Assembly: GCA_002099365.1 (NCBI GenBank)
Contig: MSED01000007.1
Coordinates: forward strand, 62,001-126,000
Length of the DNA: 64,000 nt
Direction: 5' to 3'
From: Phialophora verrucosa
Taxonomy: Eukaryota > Ascomycota > Eurotiomycetes > Chaetothyriales > Herpotrichiellaceae
Positions 1 through 11,138 of the stretch are shown here, one piece after another. A program made the position numbers and the translations under genes. Within the stretch, counting starts at the first letter, position 1. The number at the start of each line of letters is the position of its first letter. The notes beneath the pieces are model-generated. The model searched no databases, had not been told where the DNA came from, and was given only the letters and a program-made list of their open reading frames with translations.

Positions 1-54
1 TTCTGACGTAGTGCTACTGCCGACTACCGAGTTTCTCGCCCGACCGCCTGCACC

Positions 55-1730
55 ATGGCCCACGTCGACGCCCACAAGGAAAATGTCCCCGGCGCCCGTC
101 CTTACGGCGACGACGAGGTTGACCGCTCCAACCGCCAAATGTCTCCTGCCAAGTATGCCGCCACACGAGTCAGCACTCTCAAGCCGCCGATGGCGAAGGC
201 GCCAAATCCGTTCAAGTTGCTTGCCATGCTAAATACCCAACAATGGCTGTTCTTCCTCGTGGCCTTCCTCGCCTGGTCCTGGGACGCCTTTGACTTCTTC
301 ACCGTCTCGCTGACCGTTTCTGACCTCGCCGAAACCTTCAACAAATCGAACACGGACATTACCTGGGGTATCACTTTGGTGCTCATGTTTCGGTCCGTGG
401 GATCTACCATCTTTGGTATTGCCGCCGATCGATATGGTCGGAAATGGTAAAAGGGAACAGCGTCCGACCCTGAGAATGTATGCTGACAGTGCAATACCAG
501 GCCTTTCATCGTCAACAATGTCCTGTTCATCGTCCTCGAACTCGGCACTGGCTTCACCCAAACCTACGGGCAGTTCCTGGCTGTACGTGCCCTCTTCGGC
601 ATCGCCATGGGAGGTCTCTACGGCAATGCCGCAGCCACAGCCCTGGAAGACTGTCCCGAGGCCGCTCGCGGTATCATCTCCGGAATGCTTCAACAGGGTT
701 ACGCATTCGGGTACTTGCTTGCGACCGCATTCTCACGTGGCCTCGTCAACACGACGAGTCACGGCTGGAGACCTCTGTTTTGGTTTGGCGCTTGCCCACC
801 TGTCTTGATTATTATCTTCCGACTGTGTTTGCCTGAGACGAACACGTTCCGTGCGAGACAGGCGCTCCGTGCCCAGCAGGGAAGTTTGGCGGGGACGTTC
901 CTCTCCGAGGGCAGGGTCGCGTTGAAGAGGCACTGGCTCTTGCTGATCTACCTGGTGCTTCTGATGGCAGGCTTCAACTTCATGTCGCACGGCTGTAGGT
1001 TTCGCACAAGTCTCATTTTGGTGTTGTCGGGCGCATGCTAACCAGAGGAACAGCCCAGGATCTGTATCCGACCATGTTGACCAACCAGTTCAAGTTCTCC
1101 GCCGATGCCGTCACCGTGACCCAAGTTGTAGCCAACCTGGGAGCCATGACCGGCGGCACCGTGATCGGGTATTGCTCCCAGATCTTCGGCCGACGATTCA
1201 GCATCATCTTCATCAGTATCGTCGGCGGCGCGTTGCTCTACCCGTACACCTTCGTCAGCTCGCACGCCATCATTGCGGCCGCCTTCTTCGAGCAATTCTG
1301 CGTCCAGGGCGCGTGGGGCGTCATCCCGATCCATCTGATGGAACTGTCTCCTGGCTCTCTACGCACCTTTGTGGTCGGCACATCCTACCAACTCGGCAAC
1401 CTGGCGTCCTCGGCCTCTTCGACCATCGAGTCCACCATCGGTGAACGTTATCCCCTGCAGCCTTTGGTCAATAAGGAAGGCAAGACCGTCAAGCGATACA
1501 ACTACGGCAAGGTGATCTGTATCTTCATGGGCGCCGTGTACGCGTATGTGATTCTGCTCACCTTTGTGGGCCCCGAGAAGAGAGGCAGAAGCTTGGATGT
1601 CGAGCAAGACGAGGATATGGCTGAGGTGACGCATCGCGATTTGAGGAACCAGGGCGAGATTGGTGGGAATCATGTCCACGGTGATGGATCGAGCGAGGAT
1701 GAGAAGGCTGTGGCCAGTGAGAAGGTTTGA
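55..1730 (+). CDS. JEN-family carboxylate/proton symporter (MFS)
   Basis: Plasma-membrane transporter predicted to import monocarboxylates or dicarboxylates (lactate, pyruvate, succinate) with protons. Exons 55-446, 501-994 and 1054-1730 join in frame to 520 aa; both introns are short GT-AG. The spliced junction of exons 2 and 3 builds the JEN signature NFMSHGSQDLYPT near residues 290-302, which matches the published NxxS/HxS/TQD pattern and strongly supports the model. An MFS loop motif (ADRYGRKW) spans the first junction. About 12 hydrophobic segments lie between a hydrophilic N-terminus and an acidic C-terminal tail. The ATG at 55 has a good context (CACCATGG). Substrate is inferred from the family; carbon-source regulation is likely but not visible here. 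Confidence 0.9.
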
Positions 1731-4243
1731 GTTCCCCAGGGTGCTGGATCAACGGTACGTTCAGTGCTGGGCGAAGGGCCTGCCTGAGCTGGCACGGACA
1801 AGTTGCTTGCTTATAGTAGACCATGAGGTCTGGGAATTACTTTGCCGCAGTTCTGATCGGTATGAGCCTCACTAGAATGGGACGACACCCAAATGAGTGA
1901 TACGACGAGGTAAATGAATCTTTGAACAGACTGAAATCATGCAGAATCATGAAATTAAAACACGGTACCAAATGAGACGAAACTTGGGCTCTGACTGCAC
2001 CCTCGCTGAGAAGTATCTTGCTCACCTGGCTGATCATGATGCATTTGCAAATGACGGGCCTTTATGTGGTACCGTAAATGCCAATGTTTGGAATCGAGTA
2101 CATACGCAGTATACTCATAGACCGTACGGAGTATTCGCTGTAGATCCTCAAGCAATGCTTGCGTGCGGAAAGGAAAAACTCGCACCACTTCATCCAAACT
2201 TGAACCGGGATCCAGCGCCCCGCAGGTGATGTGTGGGCCAGCTCGGTCAATTGAAAGGCCGACCCGATGCGGTGGAAGGATCTGAACCTTGGTCCTTCCG
2301 AGTCCTTCGAGTCCTTGACGTGAGGCTGAGATGAGGCTGAACGAAGTCGCCATGCTGTATTCTATGCTTCTGGCAACTAATAATCCGTTCGACTTCTAAA
2401 TTTGTCGGTAGTATGTATATAATGCTCCGTACAAAGCAGGGACGAGGTACAGTGCGGAGTACATCCGTCGGCTTCATCCTGAATCTGGATCCTAATCTTA
2501 TCTTTCTCCGTTTCATATTTGCCAGCCTTGTACCTGCCACACTGCGCACCCACGCACCGTAGTCAAATGCAGATACCCGGCAGATCTGCGGAGGGAGGAA
2601 ACCAGTGTTGACTAAGAGTAGGCGGTATGCGACGATCAACGTACGTGCTCGTACTAAGGAGGAAGTGGCGAAGCGTCGGGTTGGAGATACACATCCAACT
2701 GCTGCTAGACGGCAGCTTTGATAAGGACTGTGTAGCGAGATGAACTGCAGCACCGATGAACGCCCTTCTTATCAAAAGCATATCGGACAAGTCGATGTCA
2801 AGCTCGGTCGGATCGGTGCTTGGCTACGAAACAGAGCAGTGGTTATGAGGACACAGGGGATACTAATCTTCATCCTACTGTGTACGAGGTACGTAGCGCT
2901 GTTCCATACCCCGGTTCCAGCATGAGCATTGTTATCTCTATGAAATGAGTGGCTAGGCGAGATAGAGTATCTATGGCCAAGCTGCGTTGAAGATGTAGTT
3001 AATCTCGACAATGGTGCAGATCTCGAGATAGGCGGCAATTGGCAACTCCGGTGCAGTAGCCGGAGTCAATCTTACTGTGCGGCCCTGCGTGTGCCACTGC
3101 TTCGAATTCGACCGCAAGGTACGCGCGCGCATTCAGACTCTGTGTGACCCAACGATCGCCTGTGACATGCTGAAGGTGCTACGCGCAGTACGCGTCTGGG
3201 GTGAGGTGTACCATGTTGAAACCTTCGCGGCCGGTTTGATCGACCGTCGAGGATCGATGGCTCCAATACGGAGAGCATGGACATTTGTTGTTGGTGTGGA
3301 CAACGGGGTGGGTACGTCGGGTCAGCACCGCATGGGACAGGGGCTGGGAGGGACGCCAGATTCAATGTGATTGGTGTGCCTGTCGAATTGTGTATCCTTC
3401 GCGAAATCGCCTGAAAGGGTGGCACAAGACACCGTGTGTTTTCTTCCAGGGACTTGAAAGACACGAAAATAATATCTAGCTCGTAATGACTGTGTTTCCC
3501 TATGGGAGGGCGTCTCGTCCCTGACACGCTGCAGCGTGTGCTGTCTACAACGCGACGCGGACTCCGTCCTCGTAGGCCGAGTGGAAATCAGATAGCCTCG
3601 GGGCGTTAAGAAACACGAGAAACCTACGATAGCCTTGCTCGTCGGATGGAAAAGTCACCCGAAGTCCTCACTTCAGCAGGCCGGATGGAGGAAAAGCCAT
3701 GGTGTGGCGGCCTGTTTCAACTGGCCTTTACGCCCCAAGGCGTGTTGTGGCGCTGATTGGCGTTGGGGTTAGTTAAAGAAAGGCCCCGAAATCGTCCTAG
3801 CCGTGCCCTAATCTTAGCCTTGCCATGCGGGAGATTCCACTTTTCACCGCCCGCAAGTTTGCCCAGGTAGTAAATGGCTAGTCTACGCTTACCCGGGCGA
3901 CGCCAACTGCGCCCTCTGGCGGCCGACAGGGCAGACTGGAGCGATCAAGTTTGTTTGACTGTTATCTCTCGGTAGACCAGAAATCTTTCAATGCTCGATA
4001 TCTCACCGCGCTATGGGTGGGTGTTACAGTTTTGCTCCGCATATAACCTCTCCATGCTCGATCAGTGATATCTCCCGCCGGACTATCTAACGCGGCTCCG
4101 ATCATGACCTGCAGCGACTTTCAGCCCGCCGACGTGTAGGGATCCCGTTCGACAAGCACAAACCTCCACCTACGGCAGTAGGCCTCCTCCATCTCACGCG
4201 ATCCTCCTCTGCACTGCGCTGCACTCTTCGTCAGCAGCACCCC
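1731..4243. other. Intergenic, no supported gene
   Basis: About 2.5 kb between the JEN transporter and the next gene. Open frames here are short, overlap on both strands and show no family resemblance. The last few hundred bases are pyrimidine-rich (around 4130-4240) and look like promoter and 5' leader of the downstream gene. No repeat or RNA gene recognised. Confidence 0.6.
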
Positions 4244-7048
4244 ATGGCCTATGCCTCAGTCGCCCAGGCTGAGCATGATGCCGTTTACGAGCCTGTACCT
4301 ACCGATTCCGCCGAACCTCATGCACCTTCAGCTGCTTCCCCTTCCCGGTCACCCGTCCTTCCCGAGATATCAAGCCTGCCTTTGTCCCTTCCGTACGATC
4401 AGTTCTCCCGAGATGGCGACCATTCGATGTTCTCACAGGCTGGACCAAGCTCGATAGGCGTCGGGTCTCTGATCAAGTCCTTGTCGTCGTCGCAGTCGTA
4501 TCAGATGGTCGAGGATGACGACTATGAGGAGCCCATGCCAAAATACCCCGAACAACAGGTCAAAATGAATGGCCCTTCTCCGGCGCAAGAGACGGCAACA
4601 TTTGAGCCGGAAGACGCTCCAATCAGGACGGCTTCAATCAGCCGTCACCTGCCTCTGAATCACCCTACGCCCGATTTACAGTCTCTGCAAGGGGCTCTCG
4701 TCAAGAATGTGGAACGGTTGGAACAAAGCGCCGAGCGTCTGAGCATGACCTCGAGCCTGGAAGACGAGCTGAACAAAATGAAGCAAGACCAGAAGCGCCT
4801 CGAGCGCCAGTCTTCGGCTCCTGCTACTCTAGACAACATCTACCGTCCTTCGGTCCAAAGACAGTACTCGACTGGTTCGTGGTCCAACTCGATATTGGGC
4901 GTGAACCACGCTGCCAGGGCAGGAGGATACTCTCCATCAGGATATATCACCTCTCCCACCGGCTCAATACACTCTGGACCGTGGTCGCCTCCCCAGCCCG
5001 TCGAAAGACGTTCCTCCAGAGAAAGTCGTCCCAGTCACGCTCTACCCGAACCACCTCTCGAAGGTCGCCCACTAGACATCCACTCGGATCGCCGCGCGTC
5101 CGTTTCCATTTACCCTGAAGACGAGGTCGCCGCGCCGCCGAGGCTCTCTCACGACTCTGCGCACGAGGATAGACCGCATACTTCGGCTTCGAATGACACC
5201 TACCGCCAAGCAGAGTCGGCATTTGAGAACTTTGATGGTGTGCATTACAATGGTTCTATATCGGTAGAAAGAGCGGCGTCCCTTTCACGACAAATTCCTC
5301 TCAGTCATCCACCACTTGCACGAGATTCCAAGGCCTACAGAGAGCGACAACCGGGAGAGAAGATGATTTATTATCCTGCACCGGTTCCTGTCATGCTCAA
5401 TCTGCCTCAGAGGTTGTCGAAGATGAATCTTAGTGAGCGTGACAAGCGCCGGCTCCAGGCTCTGAGTGCGATCCCGGACGACTTTCGCAAGTCGGCCGCC
5501 TGGCTGGGTGATCAAGACAATGCCAAACTGCCGGGTCAAAATCCTGCACTCAAGTTACCTCCTCAGCTGCGCGCGAGTGCGTTCTTTGAGCAACCGAGCG
5601 TGACTAAAGACTTGCAGCTCAAGAACGGCTCGGCGGTCCAAACGCTGGATAGCATCTTGGACGCCGCTGCATATGCCCCTGTCTCCGCATTTACTGACCA
5701 CCCTATAGCCGGTCAACTTGGGAAGGAGGTCTACGGTCCAGATGCGTCACCTCGGAAGAGTATGCAGTTGGATGGCATTAAAGCCAAGAAACGTCGGAGC
5801 TCCATCACCACAATGCTCAAGACGAAGCGGTCAAGTACACGCCTCTCTGGCACGGGTCTCACGCGCTCAAAGTCGAGGGGCTCCCAGAATCTGGATCCCG
5901 AGGACCACGCGAGTGGAGACGAGCTTGACCGAGCAGCTGCAGAATCGATATCGCCTGATGCCGACGAAATACCGGACGAAGAAGAGGACAGGGATGTGGT
6001 TCCGCCAGGGTTTTCTACGGCGCCCACGACTTTACTCGCTGAATTGCAAATGCGCAAAGAACAGCAAAAGCTACGAAACCGTACAGCGGCAGATGCGTTC
6101 CCCCACGGCATGCACTCAACCTTGCTCGAGCTTGATGCAGTCACTCAACTCCAGCAAAAGGCGCGGAAAACCAAGCATGTCACTCTCGCTTGGGAAGACC
6201 ATGATGAGGCAGACAAGCAGAATTTTGATGACGACGATATCCCTCTCGGAGTTCTTTTCCCGGAAAAGGACAGGACCGATAACCTCAATGCGCATCGCCC
6301 GATCGGGCTCATGGAGAAGCGCGAGATGGAGGACAATGAGCCTCTGAGCCACCGAAGAGCAAGGTTGAGGGGCGAGCCACTGCAACTTGCGAAGTCCGAA
6401 ACCAAGAGCCAAGTTGGCGAGGAGAGTCGAGCGCCGGTCATCGGTGAAGTGCCAGGCATGTCGCAAGAGCCACTTCCCGAAGACGAAGAAGAGACTCTGG
6501 CACAACGAGCCGCGAGGATCAAGCTCGAGAAGGAGAAGGGAATGGGTGGTCACTTTACGGAAGAGGTGGCTTCCCAACTAGGCCTCGATATCAAGAACGA
6601 CGCTCTACCGCCATCAAAGACTCCGGATGTGGAAGAGACATTGGCCGAACGAAGGAAGAGGCTGAAAGAGGGAGGTGCCGCCAATCCTCAGCTCAAATCC
6701 ATGCATAGCATGGCCGATATCCTGCAGGCCCATCCGGTGGGTGTTCGAGAACAGTATCGGCCAGCTGAACTGCCACCCACCAACTCCAATCAATTTCACA
6801 ACCCAACTTACACCTCTGCTTGGGGCTCCTCTCCGCAAAACGGTGCTTTCAACGCTTCCTACGGCTTCCCAAGCAACATGCCGTATATCAATGCTGGGTT
6901 TGGCGCTCCATTGCCAGCATATATGCAGCCCACATATCCCTACGCTTATGGCAATCAGCCGTACATCGCTGACCCAATGATGGGCCCACCTTTGGATCCC
7001 AAGCAGCGAGCGCAGATCGATCGTTGGCGCCAGAGTATCGCACAGTGA
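4244..7048 (+). CDS. Conserved-looking, largely disordered fungal protein of unknown function
   Basis: A single uninterrupted 934-codon frame, not assigned to a named family. The N-terminal half is Ser/Pro-rich and low in hydrophobics, with a short coiled-coil-like stretch around residues 155-190. A more ordered block near residues 375-500 carries the pattern PVPVMLNLPQRLSKM followed by segments on subunit-like helices, and looks like the conserved core. The C-terminal half is charged and holds three spaced copies of an E-x-L-x-x-R-x-x-R-L/I-K-like helix motif near residues 699, 749 and 797 (for example ETLAERRKRLKE). The tail is rich in Tyr, Pro, Asn and Met and ends PKQRAQIDRWRQSIAQ. Context of the ATG (CACCCCATGGCC) is strong. 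No membrane segments or signal peptide. A cytoskeletal or scaffold role is possible but only a guess. Confidence 0.8.
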   Translation: MAYASVAQAEHDAVYEPVPTDSAEPHAPSAASPSRSPVLPEISSLPLSLPYDQFSRDGDHSMFSQAGPSSIGVGSLIKSLSSSQSYQMVEDDDYEEPMPKYPEQQVKMNGPSPAQETATFEPEDAPIRTASISRHLPLNHPTPDLQSLQGALVKNVERLEQSAERLSMTSSLEDELNKMKQDQKRLERQSSAPATLDNIYRPSVQRQYSTGSWSNSILGVNHAARAGGYSPSGYITSPTGSIHSGPWSPPQPVERRSSRESRPSHALPEPPLEGRPLDIHSDRRASVSIYPEDEVAAPPRLSHDSAHEDRPHTSASNDTYRQAESAFENFDGVHYNGSISVERAASLSRQIPLSHPPLARDSKAYRERQPGEKMIYYPAPVPVMLNLPQRLSKMNLSERDKRRLQALSAIPDDFRKSAAWLGDQDNAKLPGQNPALKLPPQLRASAFFEQPSVTKDLQLKNGSAVQTLDSILDAAAYAPVSAFTDHPIAGQLGKEVYGPDASPRKSMQLDGIKAKKRRSSITTMLKTKRSSTRLSGTGLTRSKSRGSQNLDPEDHASGDELDRAAAESISPDADEIPDEEEDRDVVPPGFSTAPTTLLAELQMRKEQQKLRNRTAADAFPHGMHSTLLELDAVTQLQQKARKTKHVTLAWEDHDEADKQNFDDDDIPLGVLFPEKDRTDNLNAHRPIGLMEKREMEDNEPLSHRRARLRGEPLQLAKSETKSQVGEESRAPVIGEVPGMSQEPLPEDEEETLAQRAARIKLEKEKGMGGHFTEEVASQLGLDIKNDALPPSKTPDVEETLAERRKRLKEGGAANPQLKSMHSMADILQAHPVGVREQYRPAELPPTNSNQFHNPTYTSAWGSSPQNGAFNASYGFPSNMPYINAGFGAPLPAYMQPTYPYAYGNQPYIADPMMGPPLDPKQRAQIDRWRQSIAQ

Positions 7049-7926
7049 TTGGAAAATAGAACTTTTTGTCTCGGTTATTGGCTACATGTCAAACACAAGC
7101 CGCTTGATGTTTTGGGGGAAGCGACAACAACCTGGGTTGGATGATTAGCATCAATGGAGTCGTCCAGAAGACGCTTTGTATGAATAGCATGAGCGGGTTA
7201 TGACCGGTAGGAAGGCGTATCGGTCTCGTACTGTGTCAATTCAGGTACATATGCTCATCAACAGGATGAAAAGTGCTGAGTGGATGGAACGGTAACAACA
7301 AAGACATTGTTCCCATAGGAATACATGGAATTTAATCCTGAGAGGGGACCGCGTGAAGCCTCTGCACACTATGCACCCCAAATGATAAAGCAGGAACAGC
7401 ATTGATCTGATCGCTGTCTCTCGCGTGCAACCTTGTTGGGATCAGTATCCCACGGACTGTAGGTCGCGTCGCTCCCGAAGTGTGCATGTTTCTTCTTTAA
7501 GTGGACCTTGGTTTTCCGCGACACTGACTACGCTCCTTGTGACGAGGCCGTGCTTGAGGATATTGCTGTCGATTCTTCCTGTCGACATTCTGGCCCTGGA
7601 AAACTGATGGAGCCCTGGGAGCAGACAGTGTGCGTGCGGGGTTGAATGTCGTGCGGGGACCTCCCTCACGTGCCTCACCTCTGCCGCCTGAGAAACAGAT
7701 CAAATACGTCATAGTTGACGGCTTCCTTCAGGCTGGGAATTGATTGTTGCTGGGACAGCCAGGCCGGCCGTCGCGCCTACTCCGCAACAAGGCAAGTGTC
7801 AACAAGACGTGTCCTGGCCAGCAACCTAACCATTCTACTACATGCCCATGACTGCGCATTGATCGTCGTGCGTGCTTAGCATTTGGTTCATGCATTCTCA
7901 CTGAAGTATCTTCATTTCCACCCATC
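7049..7926. other. Intergenic, UTR and promoter
   Basis: About 0.9 kb between two + strand genes. It should contain the 3' UTR of the unknown protein and the promoter of the GBD/FH3 gene. Only short unsupported frames; no distinct motif noted. Confidence 0.5.
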
Positions 7927-10488
7927 ATGGCGCCGACCGTGGCAGACGTTGCTCGCATTTTTGAAGATGATCCCGAGCCTCAGTCACGCGGGCGACGAGC
8001 CATCGGAGACGCCCTGAAACGGCGGAAGGAGAACTGTAGCCCGACCAAGTCGCCCAAGAAGCCCACCCGGGACATCGTCAATTCTGCTAGTCCCCTGGGC
8101 GAGAGGCATATCAACAGTCCTCCGCCACCGAAACGCATCGCCACCAAGACCGCCGATGAGGCGTCGAGGCCAGCACCGGCACGTCCGACACACAAGAAGA
8201 CGGGGAGTTCTGTTTCTCTGAAAGGATTGATCTTGGGGAAAGAGAAGACCGCAGATACTGGCAGTGTGTCTTCCACCGAAGGGCGTGTGGCCGACAACAA
8301 GCTTAAGAAGGTCAAGTCGGCCACAAATCTAACTGGGCTGCTCAAGCGAAGGTCGAGGAAGGATCTGAAGGAGGAAGGCAACAACCAGGAGAATCGCTCC
8401 CCAACCAAGGCTTCACCCGTCGAGAGCCCGACTCCAATCTGGGCCCAGTTTGCTACGCAGCCGTTGGAAACCACGGAGGGCGCCATCATGTATCCGAGGT
8501 CGAAGAGGCGGACAGTCGAAGAGGAGATCAATCTATACACGCCCAAGGATTATTCAGAGTTCCGACCGTCAGAACAACGGAACTTCTACGGTTGCGGCCC
8601 TGCAACGCCTGCGTCATTGGACTACAAGCCACCGCAGCGGCCGTTCCTGGAGCACAAATCTAGCAGAAGCTCCATATTCACAGAGAACATCGAGGATGAT
8701 GTCAAGGACGAGCTCAAACGACCAAAGAGCAGAGACCAACCCACCACTCGACCGCCGTCTTCCTCCACGGCTGATGTCCGTCCGCCCTTGCAGATCCAAA
8801 AGTCCGACTCCTCTCAAGTGGACAAAGTCAAGCGAGGCTCGAGGGTCTTTGAAGCGATTCAAAATCTCAATATGAAATCTCGAAAGAATGCTCGCTCGGT
8901 GCCCGAGACTCCCACCAGCACGACCCCTCCCCTCAGCCCACAAGAACTCGACTCGGCCTTTGAGAGAGTGTTGGACTCCCTGAACATTCCCCTAAATATG
9001 CGTGACGGCATGCGAAGCCTCAAACCAGATGTGAAGGCGGGCTTGATGAAAGGTGAACGCATCGGCAGTGGCTCCTCGGCAGCCTCAGGCTCAAGCGAAG
9101 TATCAGAGGTCAGATCTTCAGCTAGGAGCTCTCACAGAAACGAGAACGACCGACCGAAGAGTGAGGGTGACGACAGCAAGGAGGGCAAGCGATCGCGTTC
9201 GCAGTCACGCCCGCGAAGCCGCATTCTGACCTTGAGCAGACGCGACGAAGACACACCAAGCAAGCAAGACCGACCTTCGTCGTCCTCTCGTTCACGTAGC
9301 AAGTCGAGGAACAAGTCCGCGGATTTGACCAGTTCTAGGCCAACTTCAGTGAGGGCCATGGCCTCGACAGTGTCACTGGCGTCACTCAACCCAGCAGACA
9401 GCGCCGCAGCTCCAGGCGACTTCATCCATTACCTTCGAGAAGTGCAGAAGCCCCAGCTCGTCGAAGTTAGCAAGCTGCACAAATTGAGAATCCTCTTGAG
9501 AAATGAGTCAATCAGTTGGACTGATCACTTCGTCAGCAAAGGTGGCATGGATGAGCTCGTCCAGTTGTACTATCGCATCGCGAAGATTGAGTGGCGAGAA
9601 GAGCATGAGGATAGTCTCCTCCATGAGACCTTGCTGTGCCTGAAAGGATTGTGCACGACGTCTCTAGCTCTGCACCGACTACAGCAGGTCGAGACGGAGT
9701 TCTTCCCTGCTCTGTTGAGTATGCTGTTCGATCCAGAGAGGAAAGGTCCGTCCGAGTTCAGCACCAGAGGAGTCATAGTATCACTTCTCTTCGCACACCT
9801 GTCGGCAGTGGGTGGCGCAGATGAAGAGCAGGCCGAGAGGCGGGCAAGGACGATTCTACGCTTTCTCAAAGATCCGGCGCCGGAGGAAGGCAAGCAGACG
9901 CTTGATTTTGTCTCTCAGATGCACACCCCACGACCATATCGGGTCTGGTGCAAAGAGGTTGTCAATGTCACCAAGGAAGTCTTTTGGATATTCCTGCACC
10001 ATCTCAATGTCGTGCCGATCATCGACGTGGACGAATCTACCGGCTACAGGCGGTCACACTTTCCCACTCCGCGACCACCTCACCCCGCTGCCCCTTACGT
10101 TGGCGGGGTCGAATGGGAGGCGACGCAGTATCTTGCGATTCATCTTGATCTGTTGAATGGACTCATCGCTTGCATGCCCAACGCAACTGATCGCAATGAC
10201 CTCCGGGAGGACCTGAAGCAATCTGGATTCGAGAAAGTGATGGGCGGTAGTTTACGGACGTGCAAGGAGAAGTTCTACGGAGGTGTCCACGAAGGCCTGA
10301 AATGTTGGGTGTCAGCCGCCAGAGCGGACGGATGGCCAGTGGAAGATGTCAGGGCTGGACCCCCACGAGAGGCCGCAAGTCCACGAAAGAGCCCGGTGAA
10401 GAAGAAGGCAGATCAAGTTCCTCAACTGGCTTTGGATGTCGGGGCAGGACAAGTGCAGCTGCCTCAGGCTGATGACGGGTGGCTCTGA
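7927..10488 (+). CDS. Rid1-like Rho GTPase-binding protein (formin GBD/FH3 domain without FH2)
   Basis: An 853-aa single-exon protein. Residues 1 to about 330 are disordered, basic and Ser-rich with several SPTK/SPRK-type sites. A segment near residue 340 (DSAFERVLDSLNIPLNMRDG) starts the diaphanous-type GTPase-binding region, and an armadillo-like FH3 region runs from about 497 to 800 (HYLREVQKP, LHKLRILLRNESISWTDHF, LLCLKGLCTT). There is no proline-rich FH1 and no FH2, so this is not an actin-nucleating formin. In fungi this architecture is annotated as GTPase-binding protein Rid1, predicted to bind active Rho/Cdc42 at growth or septation sites. Between residues about 385 and 475 lies an Arg/Ser-rich linker. 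Function is inferred from the domain; the partner GTPase is not evident. Confidence 0.85.
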   Translation: MAPTVADVARIFEDDPEPQSRGRRAIGDALKRRKENCSPTKSPKKPTRDIVNSASPLGERHINSPPPPKRIATKTADEASRPAPARPTHKKTGSSVSLKGLILGKEKTADTGSVSSTEGRVADNKLKKVKSATNLTGLLKRRSRKDLKEEGNNQENRSPTKASPVESPTPIWAQFATQPLETTEGAIMYPRSKRRTVEEEINLYTPKDYSEFRPSEQRNFYGCGPATPASLDYKPPQRPFLEHKSSRSSIFTENIEDDVKDELKRPKSRDQPTTRPPSSSTADVRPPLQIQKSDSSQVDKVKRGSRVFEAIQNLNMKSRKNARSVPETPTSTTPPLSPQELDSAFERVLDSLNIPLNMRDGMRSLKPDVKAGLMKGERIGSGSSAASGSSEVSEVRSSARSSHRNENDRPKSEGDDSKEGKRSRSQSRPRSRILTLSRRDEDTPSKQDRPSSSSRSRSKSRNKSADLTSSRPTSVRAMASTVSLASLNPADSAAAPGDFIHYLREVQKPQLVEVSKLHKLRILLRNESISWTDHFVSKGGMDELVQLYYRIAKIEWREEHEDSLLHETLLCLKGLCTTSLALHRLQQVETEFFPALLSMLFDPERKGPSEFSTRGVIVSLLFAHLSAVGGADEEQAERRARTILRFLKDPAPEEGKQTLDFVSQMHTPRPYRVWCKEVVNVTKEVFWIFLHHLNVVPIIDVDESTGYRRSHFPTPRPPHPAAPYVGGVEWEATQYLAIHLDLLNGLIACMPNATDRNDLREDLKQSGFEKVMGGSLRTCKEKFYGGVHEGLKCWVSAARADGWPVEDVRAGPPREAASPRKSPVKKKADQVPQLALDVGAGQVQLPQADDGWL

Positions 10489-11138
10489 ATGTTGGATGTT
10501 GGGAAAGCCCGGATGCACTGAAGATGGTTGGTTAGACGAGTGTGACGACCTTTATCTTTACTCCGTGTGGCAGAAGCGTCAGTTAAGCCGGCAAGCAGGG
10601 TCATGATCGGGTATTTCAAGTAGACATGGGCGTAATGGACCTTATGTTGAATGATACTCATGTTGCACGAGATTTCGCGAGAAGGCCGTGACGCAGAAAG
10701 CCCGATGAATAGGGCGGCTAACCTGCCAGAAACGCTCAAGCGAGAGCGGAAAGAAAGAGGAGCCACGTCACCAATCACCCGCCAGAGAGGCACCAGAAAG
10801 TGACAGGGTTCTTGCCGGTTCGGGTTCCAGTTCCAGTCGTGAGGTTCAAGTGAGGTGTTGAGTGAGGTGAGTGGTGCGCGCCGCAAGACCAGCGTCGCAG
10901 TTGACTTTCTTCACATTTTCCCTCCACCTCGACCTCGCTCACCACCTTTCCGTTCTGCTTGTCCGTGATGCTATCGAGTCGGACAAGCACCTTCTGGCTG
11001 CTGTCTTAGTTTCTTGAATTTCGAGCGAGCCGATGCCGTGAAAATTCACAGCGACCTCCCTGCCAGCCCGCCTCCGCCGATCGCACGCCCACAGCTCCCT
11101 GCCTCGTCCTCCTCCTGCTCTTCCCACCAGGTCTCCAT
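10489..11138. other. Intergenic, promoter of ING gene
   Basis: About 650 bases. The stretch just before 11139 is pyrimidine-rich and probably is the 5' leader of the ING/PHD gene. No separate gene seen. Confidence 0.5.

Noticed and set aside
7980..8546. 188-codon minus-strand frame opposite the Rid1-like gene
   Set aside because: Antisense shadow of a Ser/Arg-rich coding region.
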